64,000 bases of DNA from Magnimaribacter mokuoloeensis (GTDB lineage Bacteria > Pseudomonadota > Gammaproteobacteria > Magnimaribacterales > Magnimaribacteraceae): the NCBI GenBank assembly GCA_041860225.1, contig CP151794.1:496001-560000 (forward strand), in the 5' to 3' direction. Position 1 is the stretch's first letter; each line of letters opens with the position of its first letter. Position numbers and translations under genes: made by a program. Below, in pieces: positions 16,066 to 23,890 of the stretch. The notes beneath the pieces are model-generated. The model ran no database searches and was not told the origin of the DNA. It saw only the letters and a list, made by a program, of their open reading frames with translations.

Positions 16066-16962
16066 ATGAAGAAAATACTTATTGGAGATGGTGGCATGGG
16101 GTCTGAGCTTAGATTCAGAGGAGTTGAAGTGCCTTCGCATATAGATTCTATTTGGTCTGCACTAGCCTTAACTACTAATACAAAAGAAATCAAAGAGATT
16201 CATTTAGACTACATAGAAGCAGGTGCTCAATACATAACTGCAAATAACTATACAGTTACACGACCTATTCTTGAAAGAGCTGATATGGCTGATCAGCTGG
16301 AAGATTTAACACTGTTATCAATATCTATTGCTAGAGAGGCTATAAAAGAGTCTGGAAAAGATATCCAGCTTGCAACTTCCTTACCGCCGTTAGAGACAAG
16401 TTATCGTGCCGATCTAGTTTTAGACAGATCTATGCTTGAAGATCAATATGCAGAAATGGTGGGAATTATTGAAGGAAAAACAGACATTATCATCTGTGAG
16501 ACTATGGCTCATAGCCAAGAAGCGGAAATAGCTCTTGAGAGCATTCAAAATTCGAATTCGAAAAGATGGCTTAGTTGGACTTTGCATGGAAATAGAAGCA
16601 ACAAACTACCAAGTGATGAACATATTAAAGAAGCATTTAATGTGACTAAGGACTTAGCTTGTGATGCTTATCTAATTAATTGTTGTGGTGCAAATATGGT
16701 TACTGAATCAATGAAAGAGTTAAAAAATCTTACTGACAAACCTTTTGGTGGATATGCAAATTCAGAATTCATTAAAACTATCAAAGACGAAACCATAATA
16801 AACGCCGAAGAAGATCATTGGAAATCAGCTACAACTATCGATGAGAAGGCTTATACAGGTGAAGTGTCTAAATGGTTAGATGAAGGGGCAACAATAATTG
16901 CTGGGTGTTGCAGAACTAGGCCATCCCATATAAAACACATGGTACAAAACCTAGTAAATTAA
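16066..16962 (+). CDS. Homocysteine S-methyltransferase family protein
   Basis: Transfers a methyl group to homocysteine, making methionine. The 298-residue protein has the family start DGGMGSELRFRG. It has the zinc ligands expected for the fold: NCCGAN near residue 206 and AGCCRTRPSHI near residue 283. A good GGGGAG ribosome site precedes the ATG. Methyl donors in this family include S-methylmethionine and betaine-like compounds. The donor cannot be read from sequence, but the upstream BCCT transporter suggests a betaine or sulfonium compound. It ends three bases from convergent grxD. Confidence 0.87.
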   Translation: MKKILIGDGGMGSELRFRGVEVPSHIDSIWSALALTTNTKEIKEIHLDYIEAGAQYITANNYTVTRPILERADMADQLEDLTLLSISIAREAIKESGKDIQLATSLPPLETSYRADLVLDRSMLEDQYAEMVGIIEGKTDIIICETMAHSQEAEIALESIQNSNSKRWLSWTLHGNRSNKLPSDEHIKEAFNVTKDLACDAYLINCCGANMVTESMKELKNLTDKPFGGYANSEFIKTIKDETIINAEEDHWKSATTIDEKAYTGEVSKWLDEGATIIAGCCRTRPSHIKHMVQNLVN

Positions 16963-16965
16963 TTT

Positions 16966-17283
16966 TTATTCTGAGTTTACTGAATCTATTATTGTTTGGA
17001 GTTCTCCAGCCTCGTGTAACTCGGTAATAATATCGCAACCGCCTATAAGTTCTCCATTAACAAAAAGTTGAGGGAAAGTAGGCCAGTTTGAAAACTGAGG
17101 AAGATTAGCTCTAATTTCAGGATTCGAAAGTATATCAACGAAAGAAAAAGGCTTTCCACACGAAATAAGTATTTGAGAAGCCTTTGAAGAAAAACCGCAC
17201 TGAGGCGCTTCTGGAGAACCTTTCATATATAGAAGTACGGGGTTATCTTTAACTTGCTGTTCTAATTCTTCAATAATTGTCAT
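16966..17283 (-). CDS. grxD: Monothiol glutaredoxin, Grx4 type
   Basis: CGFS-type glutaredoxin of 105 residues that carries [2Fe-2S] clusters with glutathione. The active site PQCGFSSKA is near residue 29. The glutathione-contact residues WPTFPQLFVNGELIGGCDI follow near residue 67. Length and motifs match E. coli GrxD. It is the last gene of a leftward run with pdxJ, 15 bases away. Confidence 0.95.
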   Translation of the reverse strand: MTIIEELEQQVKDNPVLLYMKGSPEAPQCGFSSKASQILISCGKPFSFVDILSNPEIRANLPQFSNWPTFPQLFVNGELIGGCDIITELHEAGELQTIIDSVNSE

Positions 17284-17298
17284 AAGTGCAATTTTACA

Positions 17299-18033
17299 TT
17301 ATTTACATAAATCTAGGTATTGCTTTGCAACAATATCTAAACCTTTTATTAAAGCATCGGATATAAAAGCATGGCCTATAGATACTTCGTCAGCAGGTAC
17401 TTTTGATAAGAAGAGCTCCAAGTTATTAAGATCAAGATCATGACCAGCGTTAACACCTAAACCAATATCCTTGGCATAGTGATAAGCTTTTTCATACTGA
17501 GACAAAACTTTAGGTGATGGGTTAGAGGCATAAGGTCCAGTATAAAGTTCTATTCTTTCTGCACCTACTTCATTTATAGAATTAATTTGAGTTATATTTG
17601 GATCAACAAAAAAGCTCACTCTTGTTTTGGCAGTCTGAATTTCTTCGACAATATTTCGGATAGCATTATGTTCAGTAACTTTAATCTCCCAGCCATGATC
17701 AGATGTTAATTGATCAGGTGAGTCAGGAACTAAAGTACATTGATCTGGCTCAATATCTTTAACTAGATTTATAAAACCAGGATAAATTTTTGTGGGTTCA
17801 GAGTAAGGATTACCTTCAATATTAAATTCAACTGATTTTTTTGTGCAAAGGAGAGAAAGTTCATAAACGTCATCAGGCGTTATATGTCTTAGATCAGGCC
17901 TAGGATGAACGGTAATTCCTTGGATACCTGAATCTATTAATAATTCTGATAATTCTAATAAATTAGGCCTGTTCTCTCCTCTGGCATTCCTTAACCAAGC
18001 AATTTTATTTACATTCACGCTTAAATTAGTCAT
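17299..18033 (-). CDS. pdxJ: Pyridoxine 5'-phosphate synthase
   Basis: Condenses 1-deoxyxylulose 5-phosphate with 3-amino-1-phosphohydroxypropan-2-one to form pyridoxine phosphate. The 244-residue TIM barrel begins LSVNVNKIAWLRNARG and contains GITVHPRPDLRHI near residue 36, FNIEGNPY near residue 74, and GLGVNAGHDLDLNNL near residue 190, all typical of PdxJ. It overlaps the MDR oxidoreductase gene upstream by four bases. Confidence 0.95.
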   Translation of the reverse strand: MTNLSVNVNKIAWLRNARGENRPNLLELSELLIDSGIQGITVHPRPDLRHITPDDVYELSLLCTKKSVEFNIEGNPYSEPTKIYPGFINLVKDIEPDQCTLVPDSPDQLTSDHGWEIKVTEHNAIRNIVEEIQTAKTRVSFFVDPNITQINSINEVGAERIELYTGPYASNPSPKVLSQYEKAYHYAKDIGLGVNAGHDLDLNNLELFLSKVPADEVSIGHAFISDALIKGLDIVAKQYLDLCK

Positions 18034-19067
18034 ATCTTATGATCAATAACTACTTTTCCACTTACATGACCAGTAGCAATTTTTTGATGCGCCAGTTGAA
18101 GATCTTCAATTGCATATACTGAATCAATAACTGGTTTAATAGTTTCTTCTTGCACTAATTGGGTTAGTTGTTCAAGACCTGAAAGACTTGGTCTGTAGAT
18201 CGACCAATGAATATTAATTGGTCTATATTTATTTTTTTGTACTTGTCTTAAGTAAAGGGCATGCGGTACACCCATTATCAACCCTTTAGAATCAAGAGTA
18301 TTAACGAGCGGATGAGTTAAAGTAATATAATGAGAATCAGGAGATTGTGTCAAAATCTTGCAACATTTATCAATTGAATTATGTGAAACATGATCTCCTA
18401 GTAGATCGTAGGCAATATCGAAGTTATGTAGCACATCTTCAAAATTATCTTCGTTATAGTCAATAACTTGATTAGCTCCAAGTGATTGAACTAATTCAAT
18501 ATTTTTTTTACTGCATGTAGTGGCAATTTCACATCCAAGATTTTTAAATAATTGAATTGAGAAACAACCAACTCCACCTGCTCCACCCTGAATAAAAACT
18601 TTTTTGCCTTTAAGATCATTGGGACGTAAACCTGACCATCTAACTAAGGCAGACCAAGTTGTTAAGGCAACATATGGAAGAGATGCAGCCTCCAAATGAT
18701 TTATGTTGTTTGGTTTATGGGTTACCTCATCTACATCAATGCAAACAAATTCTGAATGAGTCCCTGAATTTGCATTGGAAGTGCAGCCCCAAACTTCATC
18801 ATCGATATTAAATCCTGTAACTTTAGAGCCAAGCTCTACCACTGAACCTGAAAAGTCAGATCCTAAAATCCATGGAAATAAAATTTTTCTCTGTTTTTCA
18901 AATACAGTCCTTCCATATCCTTCTCGTTTCATTAGGTCTATTGGATTAACTGATGAGGCGTGCACTTTAATCAAGATTTGATTAGGCTTTGGTTTAGGTA
19001 AATCTATATCTCTCTCAATTTGAAAATTAGAAGCATCTCCATATTTATTAATTGTTATTGCGTACAT
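18030..19067 (-). CDS. Zinc-free MDR oxidoreductase, RTN4IP1/quinone-reductase-like
   Basis: NAD(P)H-dependent medium-chain reductase of 345 residues. The N-terminal GroES-like domain contains VHASSVNPIDLMKREG near residue 35 and LGSDFSGSV near residue 68. The Rossmann domain contains the nucleotide motif IQGGAGGVGCFSIQL near residue 160. Zinc-binding cysteines of true alcohol dehydrogenases are absent, so quinone or enone reduction is more likely. Substrate unknown. It is coupled to pdxJ by a four-base overlap, although no functional link is evident. Confidence 0.83.
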   Translation of the reverse strand: MYAITINKYGDASNFQIERDIDLPKPKPNQILIKVHASSVNPIDLMKREGYGRTVFEKQRKILFPWILGSDFSGSVVELGSKVTGFNIDDEVWGCTSNANSGTHSEFVCIDVDEVTHKPNNINHLEAASLPYVALTTWSALVRWSGLRPNDLKGKKVFIQGGAGGVGCFSIQLFKNLGCEIATTCSKKNIELVQSLGANQVIDYNEDNFEDVLHNFDIAYDLLGDHVSHNSIDKCCKILTQSPDSHYITLTHPLVNTLDSKGLIMGVPHALYLRQVQKNKYRPINIHWSIYRPSLSGLEQLTQLVQEETIKPVIDSVYAIEDLQLAHQKIATGHVSGKVVIDHKI

Positions 19068-19120
19068 CTAAGTTTGTTAAATCGGGTATAATAATTTTAC
19101 CATCAGCTTAGGAACCGCTT

Positions 19121-20335
19121 TCATTTAATTATAGAAAGACTTTTATAAACAGATTCTGCAACATCTGTTGCGGTTTTCCATGCAGTAATTCCAGGATGCA
19201 TTTGATTCATTACAAATCCTAGAGAAATATGATTGTCTGGATCTGAGAACCCTAAAGAACCTCCAGCACCTCCGTGACCAAAGGCATTGGGATTAGGACC
19301 CATACTTACATTTTCAGTTCCCAACATAAACCCAAGACCAAAGCGAGTATGCATTCCACCTAAAACTAGATCTTTTCCATCCGATTGTGTTTCTCGACCT
19401 CTCTCAATAGTGTCTGGACTCAGCAAATGAAAATCGTCAAGAGATCCTCCATTTGCCAAAACTCCATATAATTTTGCTATGGATCTGGCAGTAGCGTGGC
19501 CATTTGCGGCAGGTATTTCTGCATTTCTCCATTTTTTTGTATTCGCCTCCATTCCTTCATTAGATGAGATAGGTGGGTTATTGAATGCCGCACCAACTGG
19601 TTTCGAAGTATCTCCAAAATCTACAAAAAATTTGGTAGGTCCTGGTAACAAAAATCTTGGTAACTTAGCTATTAAAGGGAATAAAAATTGCAGAGGACTG
19701 GGTTTAGATGGATAAATGTCTGATACTCTATGGAACTCAGAATCAGGCAAACCAATCCAAAAATCTAAATCTAAGGGTTCTGCAATTTCTTCTCTAAAAT
19801 AAGTCCCAATAGTTCTTCCATCTATTCTACGTAGAAGTTCTCCCACTAGATGTCCGTAGGTAATTGCATGATAACCGTGAGCGGATCCTGGCTCCCAAAG
19901 AGGCTTCTGTTTAGCCAATTCATTGCAAATTAAATCCCAATCACTGAAGGCACCTGGTTGAAGAGGTTCTCTTACTCCACATAATCCTGATTTATGGCAA
20001 AAGAGATATCTCACAGGTATATTCTCTTTTCCATTTTGGGAAAATTCAGGCCAATAATTAGCAACAGGTTTATCTAGTTCGAGTAATCCTTTTTCAATCA
20101 ATTGAAGTAAACAGATTGCTGCTATACCCTTTGTGGTTGAAAAAACATTTACTATTGTATTTTCTTGCCAAGGATTTGTTCGTTCATGATCTAAATGTCC
20201 ACCCCAAAGATCTAGAACCTTTTTTCCTTCCACTTCAATACAAATAGCTCCTCCAAGTTCAAATCCACTATTTATACTTTCTTCAAATATATTTTTTGCA
20301 TCTAGAAAATTTTCTTCGCAAAATCCATTAACCAT
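19121..20335 (-). CDS. Beta-lactamase-fold serine hydrolase (class C-like esterase)
   Basis: The 404-residue protein belongs to the beta-lactamase/esterase family (PF00144). It has the S-x-x-K nucleophile motif STTKG near residue 66 and a YGHLVGELL tyrosine motif near residue 164. A GHGGAGGSLGFSDP segment near residue 356 takes the place of the KTG box. No signal peptide is visible, so it is likely cytoplasmic. Family members are usually esterases or peptidases rather than antibiotic-resistance enzymes. It lies two bases after a DUF1295 gene in one leftward unit. Confidence 0.83.
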   Translation of the reverse strand: MVNGFCEENFLDAKNIFEESINSGFELGGAICIEVEGKKVLDLWGGHLDHERTNPWQENTIVNVFSTTKGIAAICLLQLIEKGLLELDKPVANYWPEFSQNGKENIPVRYLFCHKSGLCGVREPLQPGAFSDWDLICNELAKQKPLWEPGSAHGYHAITYGHLVGELLRRIDGRTIGTYFREEIAEPLDLDFWIGLPDSEFHRVSDIYPSKPSPLQFLFPLIAKLPRFLLPGPTKFFVDFGDTSKPVGAAFNNPPISSNEGMEANTKKWRNAEIPAANGHATARSIAKLYGVLANGGSLDDFHLLSPDTIERGRETQSDGKDLVLGGMHTRFGLGFMLGTENVSMGPNPNAFGHGGAGGSLGFSDPDNHISLGFVMNQMHPGITAWKTATDVAESVYKSLSIIK

Positions 20336-20337
20336 AT

Positions 20338-21204
20338 TTATTCCCCTTTTTTAACTGATTTCCATATTATCAACTGACGTGTTGAATTCATATATTCTTG
20401 ATAATCTGGTCTTTTTTCTAAACTCCTGTTGTCCATCATTTGGCAGGTTATGAGTGAAAACATTAAATTCATAACCAATGGACAAACAAATAAGTACCAG
20501 AGGTCGGGCTCTAAAGATAAAGTCATAAAATATAATCCCCACCAGAACAATATTTCTCCCAAGTAATTTGGATGTCTAGAATAAGCCCACAAACCTTTTT
20601 GCATGGTTAAACCGATATTGTTACTTCTTCTGAATATCCTCATTTGTTCATCTGCAATAGTTTCCAAAACCACTGCAAGAAAAGTAAATGCACTTGCTAG
20701 ATAAAGATAAATATTTACTTCACTTACCGATATAGATAGAGCAAAGTAAATTGGAACCAAAGATAGATTTACTTGTAGTGTTGGGTAGATGTGTATACCA
20801 AATAAATCAATAAAAAAACTGAAAGGTTTGCTCTTCAAATTAACATATCTAAAATCTTCGTCGCTTAATCCTCTCCAATCTCTGGCCCAATTAGAAGTTA
20901 ACCTAATAGACCAAAATATAATTGGTAAATTAACTAGAAAAATTTTTTCTAGATCAATCTTTCCTGATTCTGGATGAAAAGATATGTATAACGCTATAGG
21001 TAAAGGAGCAACCGACCAAAACGGGTCATACAAACTTGAATTCTTAAAGATTTGGCTACTAACAAAAACAACTAAAGTAGCAGATAAGTGGCCGGTAAGG
21101 AGCATGAGCCATTGATTTAAAGAGAAAAAGAAATAGCAAGTTACAATGGCTGCAATAAAAGCAGCCATGTAAGTATATAAAGTTACCAGGTAACTTTTTT
21201 TCAT
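20338..21204 (-). CDS. DUF1295 / steroid 5-alpha-reductase-like membrane protein
   Basis: Integral membrane protein of 288 residues with about seven hydrophobic segments. The C-terminal part holds the DUF1295 hallmark GLWAYSRHPNYLGEILFWWG near residue 205, also found in isoprenylcysteine methyltransferases and steroid reductases. The substrate is unknown; lipid or steroid enone reduction or methylation is possible. It sits between an SDR gene (three bases) and a serine hydrolase (two bases), so these three probably act in one lipid-related pathway. Confidence 0.82.
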   Translation of the reverse strand: MKKSYLVTLYTYMAAFIAAIVTCYFFFSLNQWLMLLTGHLSATLVVFVSSQIFKNSSLYDPFWSVAPLPIALYISFHPESGKIDLEKIFLVNLPIIFWSIRLTSNWARDWRGLSDEDFRYVNLKSKPFSFFIDLFGIHIYPTLQVNLSLVPIYFALSISVSEVNIYLYLASAFTFLAVVLETIADEQMRIFRRSNNIGLTMQKGLWAYSRHPNYLGEILFWWGLYFMTLSLEPDLWYLFVCPLVMNLMFSLITCQMMDNRSLEKRPDYQEYMNSTRQLIIWKSVKKGE

Positions 21205-21207
21205 AAT

Positions 21208-21999
21208 CTATGAACTAGCTACAGCACCCCCATCGCAAGTAATAGTTTCACCTACTGTATAAGCACCAGCTCTTGAACAAAGAAAGATTGCTAATCCTGC
21301 TATATCTTCAGGAGTACCTACTCTTCCTCTTGGATTCGAATTACCCACCTCATCCCAATTAATATCTAGGTCTCCTCCACCTCCAACTCCAGTACTTAAC
21401 ATCCAAGTTGGAAACGGTCCGGGTGCAATTGCATTTACAATAATATTTTCCTTAACAAGTGAAGCTGCTAAAACTCTTGTTAAATGGTGTAAGGCAGCTT
21501 TTGACGGACCGTAAGAAAAAGCATCAAATAACCCTGTTTTTATTCCGTCTATACTTCCAATATTAATTACTCTTGATGGGTCTTCGGCAGTTGCTGAAGA
21601 TCTCAATAATGGTAGTAATTTCTGAGTAAGGAAAAAAACACCTTTAACATTAGTGTCCATAACCTTATCCCAACCTTTTTCAGAATATTCATCTATAGGC
21701 TCTCCCCAAGAAGCCCCTGCGTTATTAACAAGAATATCAAGTTTTTCTCCATCAGGAAGACTGTTCACAAGAGATTCAATGCCATTCAAATTAGATAAAT
21801 CTGCAGGTAAGGAAATACACTCTCCTCCATATTTTTCTTGTAATCTATTTGCCGTTTCATCACATACTTCGGCTTTTCTAGAACTTATGTAAACCTTAGC
21901 TCCATTGGCAAGAAAACCAGCTGCTATCATTTCGCCAATACCTCTTGAGCCACCTGTTACCAATGCAATTTTGCCTTCTATAGAAAATAAATTATTCAT
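21208..21999 (-). CDS. Short-chain dehydrogenase/reductase
   Basis: NAD(P)-dependent SDR of 263 residues. Cofactor motif TGGSRGIGEMIAAG is at residues 15-28, NNAGASWG is near residue 91, and the catalytic Y-x3-K is in FSYGPSKAAL near residue 161. The C-terminal ITCDGGAVA is typical. An Arg after the second beta strand (SSRKAE) suggests NADP. An AAGGAG ribosome site precedes the ATG. It is the first gene of the SDR-DUF1295-hydrolase unit and faces hsp20 across a shared 103-base promoter region. Confidence 0.88.
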   Translation of the reverse strand: MNNLFSIEGKIALVTGGSRGIGEMIAAGFLANGAKVYISSRKAEVCDETANRLQEKYGGECISLPADLSNLNGIESLVNSLPDGEKLDILVNNAGASWGEPIDEYSEKGWDKVMDTNVKGVFFLTQKLLPLLRSSATAEDPSRVINIGSIDGIKTGLFDAFSYGPSKAALHHLTRVLAASLVKENIIVNAIAPGPFPTWMLSTGVGGGGDLDINWDEVGNSNPRGRVGTPEDIAGLAIFLCSRAGAYTVGETITCDGGAVASS

Positions 22000-22006
22000 A
22001 CTTCTC

Positions 22007-22034
22007 CTTGATAATTAAAAAATATACCCCATAT
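22007..22034 (+). promoter_or_regulatory. Sigma32-type heat-shock promoter of hsp20
   Basis: CTTGATA at 22007-22013, a 13-base spacer and CCCCATAT at 22027-22034 match the RpoH consensus (CTTGAAA, 11-16 bases, CCCCATNT) almost perfectly. The start site would fall near 22041, giving a leader of about 62 bases before the Hsp20 ATG. Confidence 0.85.
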
Positions 22035-22041
22035 AAGTAGT

Positions 22042-22102
22042 GTAAGTGCCTACGGGGCTTACGTAAATTGTTTAATTACTTGCTTAATTTAAGGAGATAA
22101 AA
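22042..22102 (+). promoter_or_regulatory. ROSE-like RNA thermometer in hsp20 leader
   Basis: The leader can form an upstream hairpin (GTAAG/CTTAC, 22042-22062) and a second stem that hides the ribosome site. In it, UUGCU at 22080-22084 faces AGGAG at 22092-22096 across a seven-base loop, flanked by UUA/UAA pairs. The UUGCU-AGGAG pairing with an internal G-G opposition is the hallmark of ROSE elements before small heat-shock genes. Identified by eye, not by a covariance search. Confidence 0.7.
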
Positions 22103-22552
22103 ATGATAAATAATACATTTGACCTATTGTGGAGAGATATTTCTCCATTCACTATTGGTTTTGACAGAACATTTGACACACTTGCACTGTTAGCCAATTC
22201 TAAACAACAGACTTCGAACTACCCCCCTTACAATATAAGGAAGGTAAGTGAAGATAAATATACAATTGAACTGGCTGTTGCTGGCTTCGAAGAAAAAGAA
22301 ATAGATATCGAAGCTGCTGGAGAAAATTTGACAATCAAAGGTTCAAAAGACAAAGAAGCATCTGAGGGATTAGTACATCAGGGGCTTGCAGCTAGAGATT
22401 TTACTAAAACATTTGTATTGTCCGATGACATGATCATAAAAGGAGCCGCTCTTAGTAATGGAATGTTATATATAGGAATAGAGAGGATAATACCTGAGAA
22501 TAAAAAACCTAGAAAAATTGACTTTACTTCAAAAAGTAAGCTTTTAGGTTAA
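22103..22552 (+). CDS. Small heat-shock protein, IbpA/Hsp20 family
   Basis: ATP-independent holdase that binds unfolded proteins during heat stress. The 149-residue sequence resembles IbpA throughout: FDRTF near residue 20, YPPYNIRKVSEDKYTIELAVAGF near residues 40-62, the alpha-crystallin core, and the NGMLYIGIERIIPENKKPRKI end with the I-x-I-type tail. AAGGAG lies six bases before the ATG and is predicted to be masked by a thermometer stem. Transcription is probably driven by the sigma32-type promoter upstream and ends at the hairpin at 22555-22584. Confidence 0.94.
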   Translation: MINNTFDLLWRDISPFTIGFDRTFDTLALLANSKQQTSNYPPYNIRKVSEDKYTIELAVAGFEEKEIDIEAAGENLTIKGSKDKEASEGLVHQGLAARDFTKTFVLSDDMIIKGAALSNGMLYIGIERIIPENKKPRKIDFTSKSKLLG

Positions 22553-22554
22553 TT

Positions 22555-22584
22555 AAAAAAGGAGGGTTAGCCCTCCTTTTTTTT
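22555..22584. terminator. Bidirectional rho-independent terminator after hsp20
   Basis: GGAGGG-TTAG-CCCTCC with a run of eight T on the right and six A on the left. It can end hsp20 transcription rightward and, with the A run read as U, transcription entering from the right. The last codons of the small leftward gene lie in this stem. Confidence 0.9.
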
Positions 22585-22734
22585 ATCATGTTTTTTCAAT
22601 GAAGAAAGCTCAGTGATAAATTCGATTGTTAAATCTGATAAATGATTTACCAACCTTTCGGCTTCTTTGGAGTAATTATTAATTCTTTTCTCTACTTTTT
22701 TAGCCCTTTCAATATATTTATCTTTATCATCCAT
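22567..22734 (-). CDS. Small coiled-coil-like protein of unknown function
   Basis: A 55-residue highly charged reading frame (MDDKDKYIERAKKVEKRIN...) ending in a KKHDKKKEG tail. The heptad-like spacing suggests a single amphipathic helix. I chose ATG 22734 because a TATAAT ends seven bases before it. A longer frame starts at 22788, but it would run over the neighbouring promoter. The gene overlaps the hsp20 terminator at its 3' end. No family is recognised, and the small size makes it only moderately certain. Confidence 0.4.
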   Translation of the reverse strand: MDDKDKYIERAKKVEKRINNYSKEAERLVNHLSDLTIEFITELSSLKKHDKKKEG

Positions 22735-22755
22735 CAATAGAATTATACTTATAAA
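22735..22755. promoter_or_regulatory. Divergent promoter with overlapping -10 boxes
   Basis: TATAAT on the minus strand (22747-22742) and TATACT on the plus strand (22744-22749) overlap by four bases. The leftward ATG begins seven bases after its box and the rightward ATG six bases after its box, so each mRNA would start at or next to its start codon. The two promoters could not be occupied at once. Confidence 0.5.
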
Positions 22756-23094
22756 ATGAAATTGGATTCCATCATTCAAAATATTCAAACTTTAGCTGAA
22801 GATAAAGATGTTAATCTTGTCATGCAATCATTGAATGGATCATTAATTAACTATGCTGAATTGGATAATGAAGGCCAAAAACTGATTAACGTATTGAAGA
22901 GCAGTGAGATAAGAATTTCAAATAATAAACCTATCTCAAAAGAAGAGATAACCCTTCTAATTACTATTCCTATTATAAAAACAGGTATTCAAAGTGTGTT
23001 TAATGAAAAGTATAAAGCTAGTCTTGAAAATAAGTTAAATGTTCTACAGACCTGTAGTTATAAAAATATAATAATTACTCTATTTAAGAATTAG
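22756..23094 (+). CDS. Hypothetical protein, 112 residues
   Basis: A small, mostly helical protein (MKLDSIIQNIQTLAEDKDVN...) with no recognised domain, no signal peptide and no membrane segment. A cysteine near residue 101 is the only one. The start is supported by a TATACT box ending six bases before the ATG, not by a ribosome site. The 3' end overlaps the convergent methyltransferase gene by eleven bases. Codon use looks like that of the neighbours. It may be a lineage-specific gene. Confidence 0.45.
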   Translation: MKLDSIIQNIQTLAEDKDVNLVMQSLNGSLINYAELDNEGQKLINVLKSSEIRISNNKPISKEEITLLITIPIIKTGIQSVFNEKYKASLENKLNVLQTCSYKNIIITLFKN

Positions 23095-23875
23095 ATGGCT
23101 TTTTAAATAAAAGTGTCATTCGATCACTTTCCCCTATTTCCGAATATTTGTCTCTATCAACATCCTTGAGTCTATAGTTTGGTGGAAGAGTCCATACTCC
23201 TTTTGGGTGGTCAGCTGTATCTTTTGGATTGGCATTGACCTCTGATTTAGAAATAAGTTCGAAACCATGTTTTTTTGCAATTTTTATTGCGTGCTCTTCA
23301 GTAACATAACCGCTTTTTTTCATTAATTCCATTGAAGTACCTGGTTTAGCTCTGTGCTCAACAACACCAAATATACCGCCTGGCTTTAGAGCTCTATAAG
23401 TATTTGAAAAGATGTTATCCATTGGTGAACCAAGCCAATTATGTAAATTCCTGAAAGTTAAAACAGCGTCAACAGTACCTTCATCCGCCAATTGAGAGTC
23501 TAAATCAACTATCTCAACTCTTCCATACATGGGGTTTTCAGCTATCTTTTTTTCAAAATTTGCTCTACTTCTTTTGAAATAAGCTCTCTCCGAGTCAGCA
23601 CTAAAGTGAGCAGCAATTAGTGTTCCAGGGTAATGTATGTAGTTAGCAAGAATTTCGGTATACCAGCCTCCTCCTGGAGAAAGTTCTACTACAACCATAT
23701 CGGACTCTATTCCAAAAAATGATAAAGTTTCATAAGGATTTCTTTCAGAGTCTCTTAATGTATTCGCAGGGGTTCTGTCTTCACTAGAAATGGCTTCTTT
23801 TAAATCGTGAGCTGATATTGAAAAAACAGATAAGGATAGGATTAATGTTAATAGTAGTCTGTATAAATTTTGCAT
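23084..23875 (-). CDS. Exported SAM-methyltransferase-like protein
   Basis: The 263-residue protein starts with a clear signal peptide (LLLTLILSLSVFSISA, cleavage near residue 22). A class I methyltransferase fold follows: motif I VVVELSPGGGWYTEIL near residue 61, VEIVDLDSQ near residue 120, and LTFRNLHNW near residue 138. It resembles a family of predicted periplasmic methyltransferases. S-adenosylmethionine is not expected in the periplasm, so the real activity is unclear. It is the last gene of the MoxR-VWA run and may be co-expressed with it. Confidence 0.78.
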   Translation of the reverse strand: MQNLYRLLLTLILSLSVFSISAHDLKEAISSEDRTPANTLRDSERNPYETLSFFGIESDMVVVELSPGGGWYTEILANYIHYPGTLIAAHFSADSERAYFKRSRANFEKKIAENPMYGRVEIVDLDSQLADEGTVDAVLTFRNLHNWLGSPMDNIFSNTYRALKPGGIFGVVEHRAKPGTSMELMKKSGYVTEEHAIKIAKKHGFELISKSEVNANPKDTADHPKGVWTLPPNYRLKDVDRDKYSEIGESDRMTLLFKKPSNS

Positions 23876-23890
23876 ATAAAAATAATAATA

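Noticed and set aside
19121..20335. Antibiotic-resistance beta-lactamase
   Set aside because: No signal peptide or KTG box is visible, and the pattern is that of esterase-type members of the family.
20351..20542. Separate small leftward frame inside the DUF1295 gene
   Set aside because: It lies wholly within the conserved C-terminal part of the membrane protein gene in another frame and shows no own signals.
22735..22788. Longer start at 22788 for the small leftward gene
   Set aside because: It would run through the divergent promoter and the start of the neighbouring gene; the extra residues are unlike the charged helix that follows.
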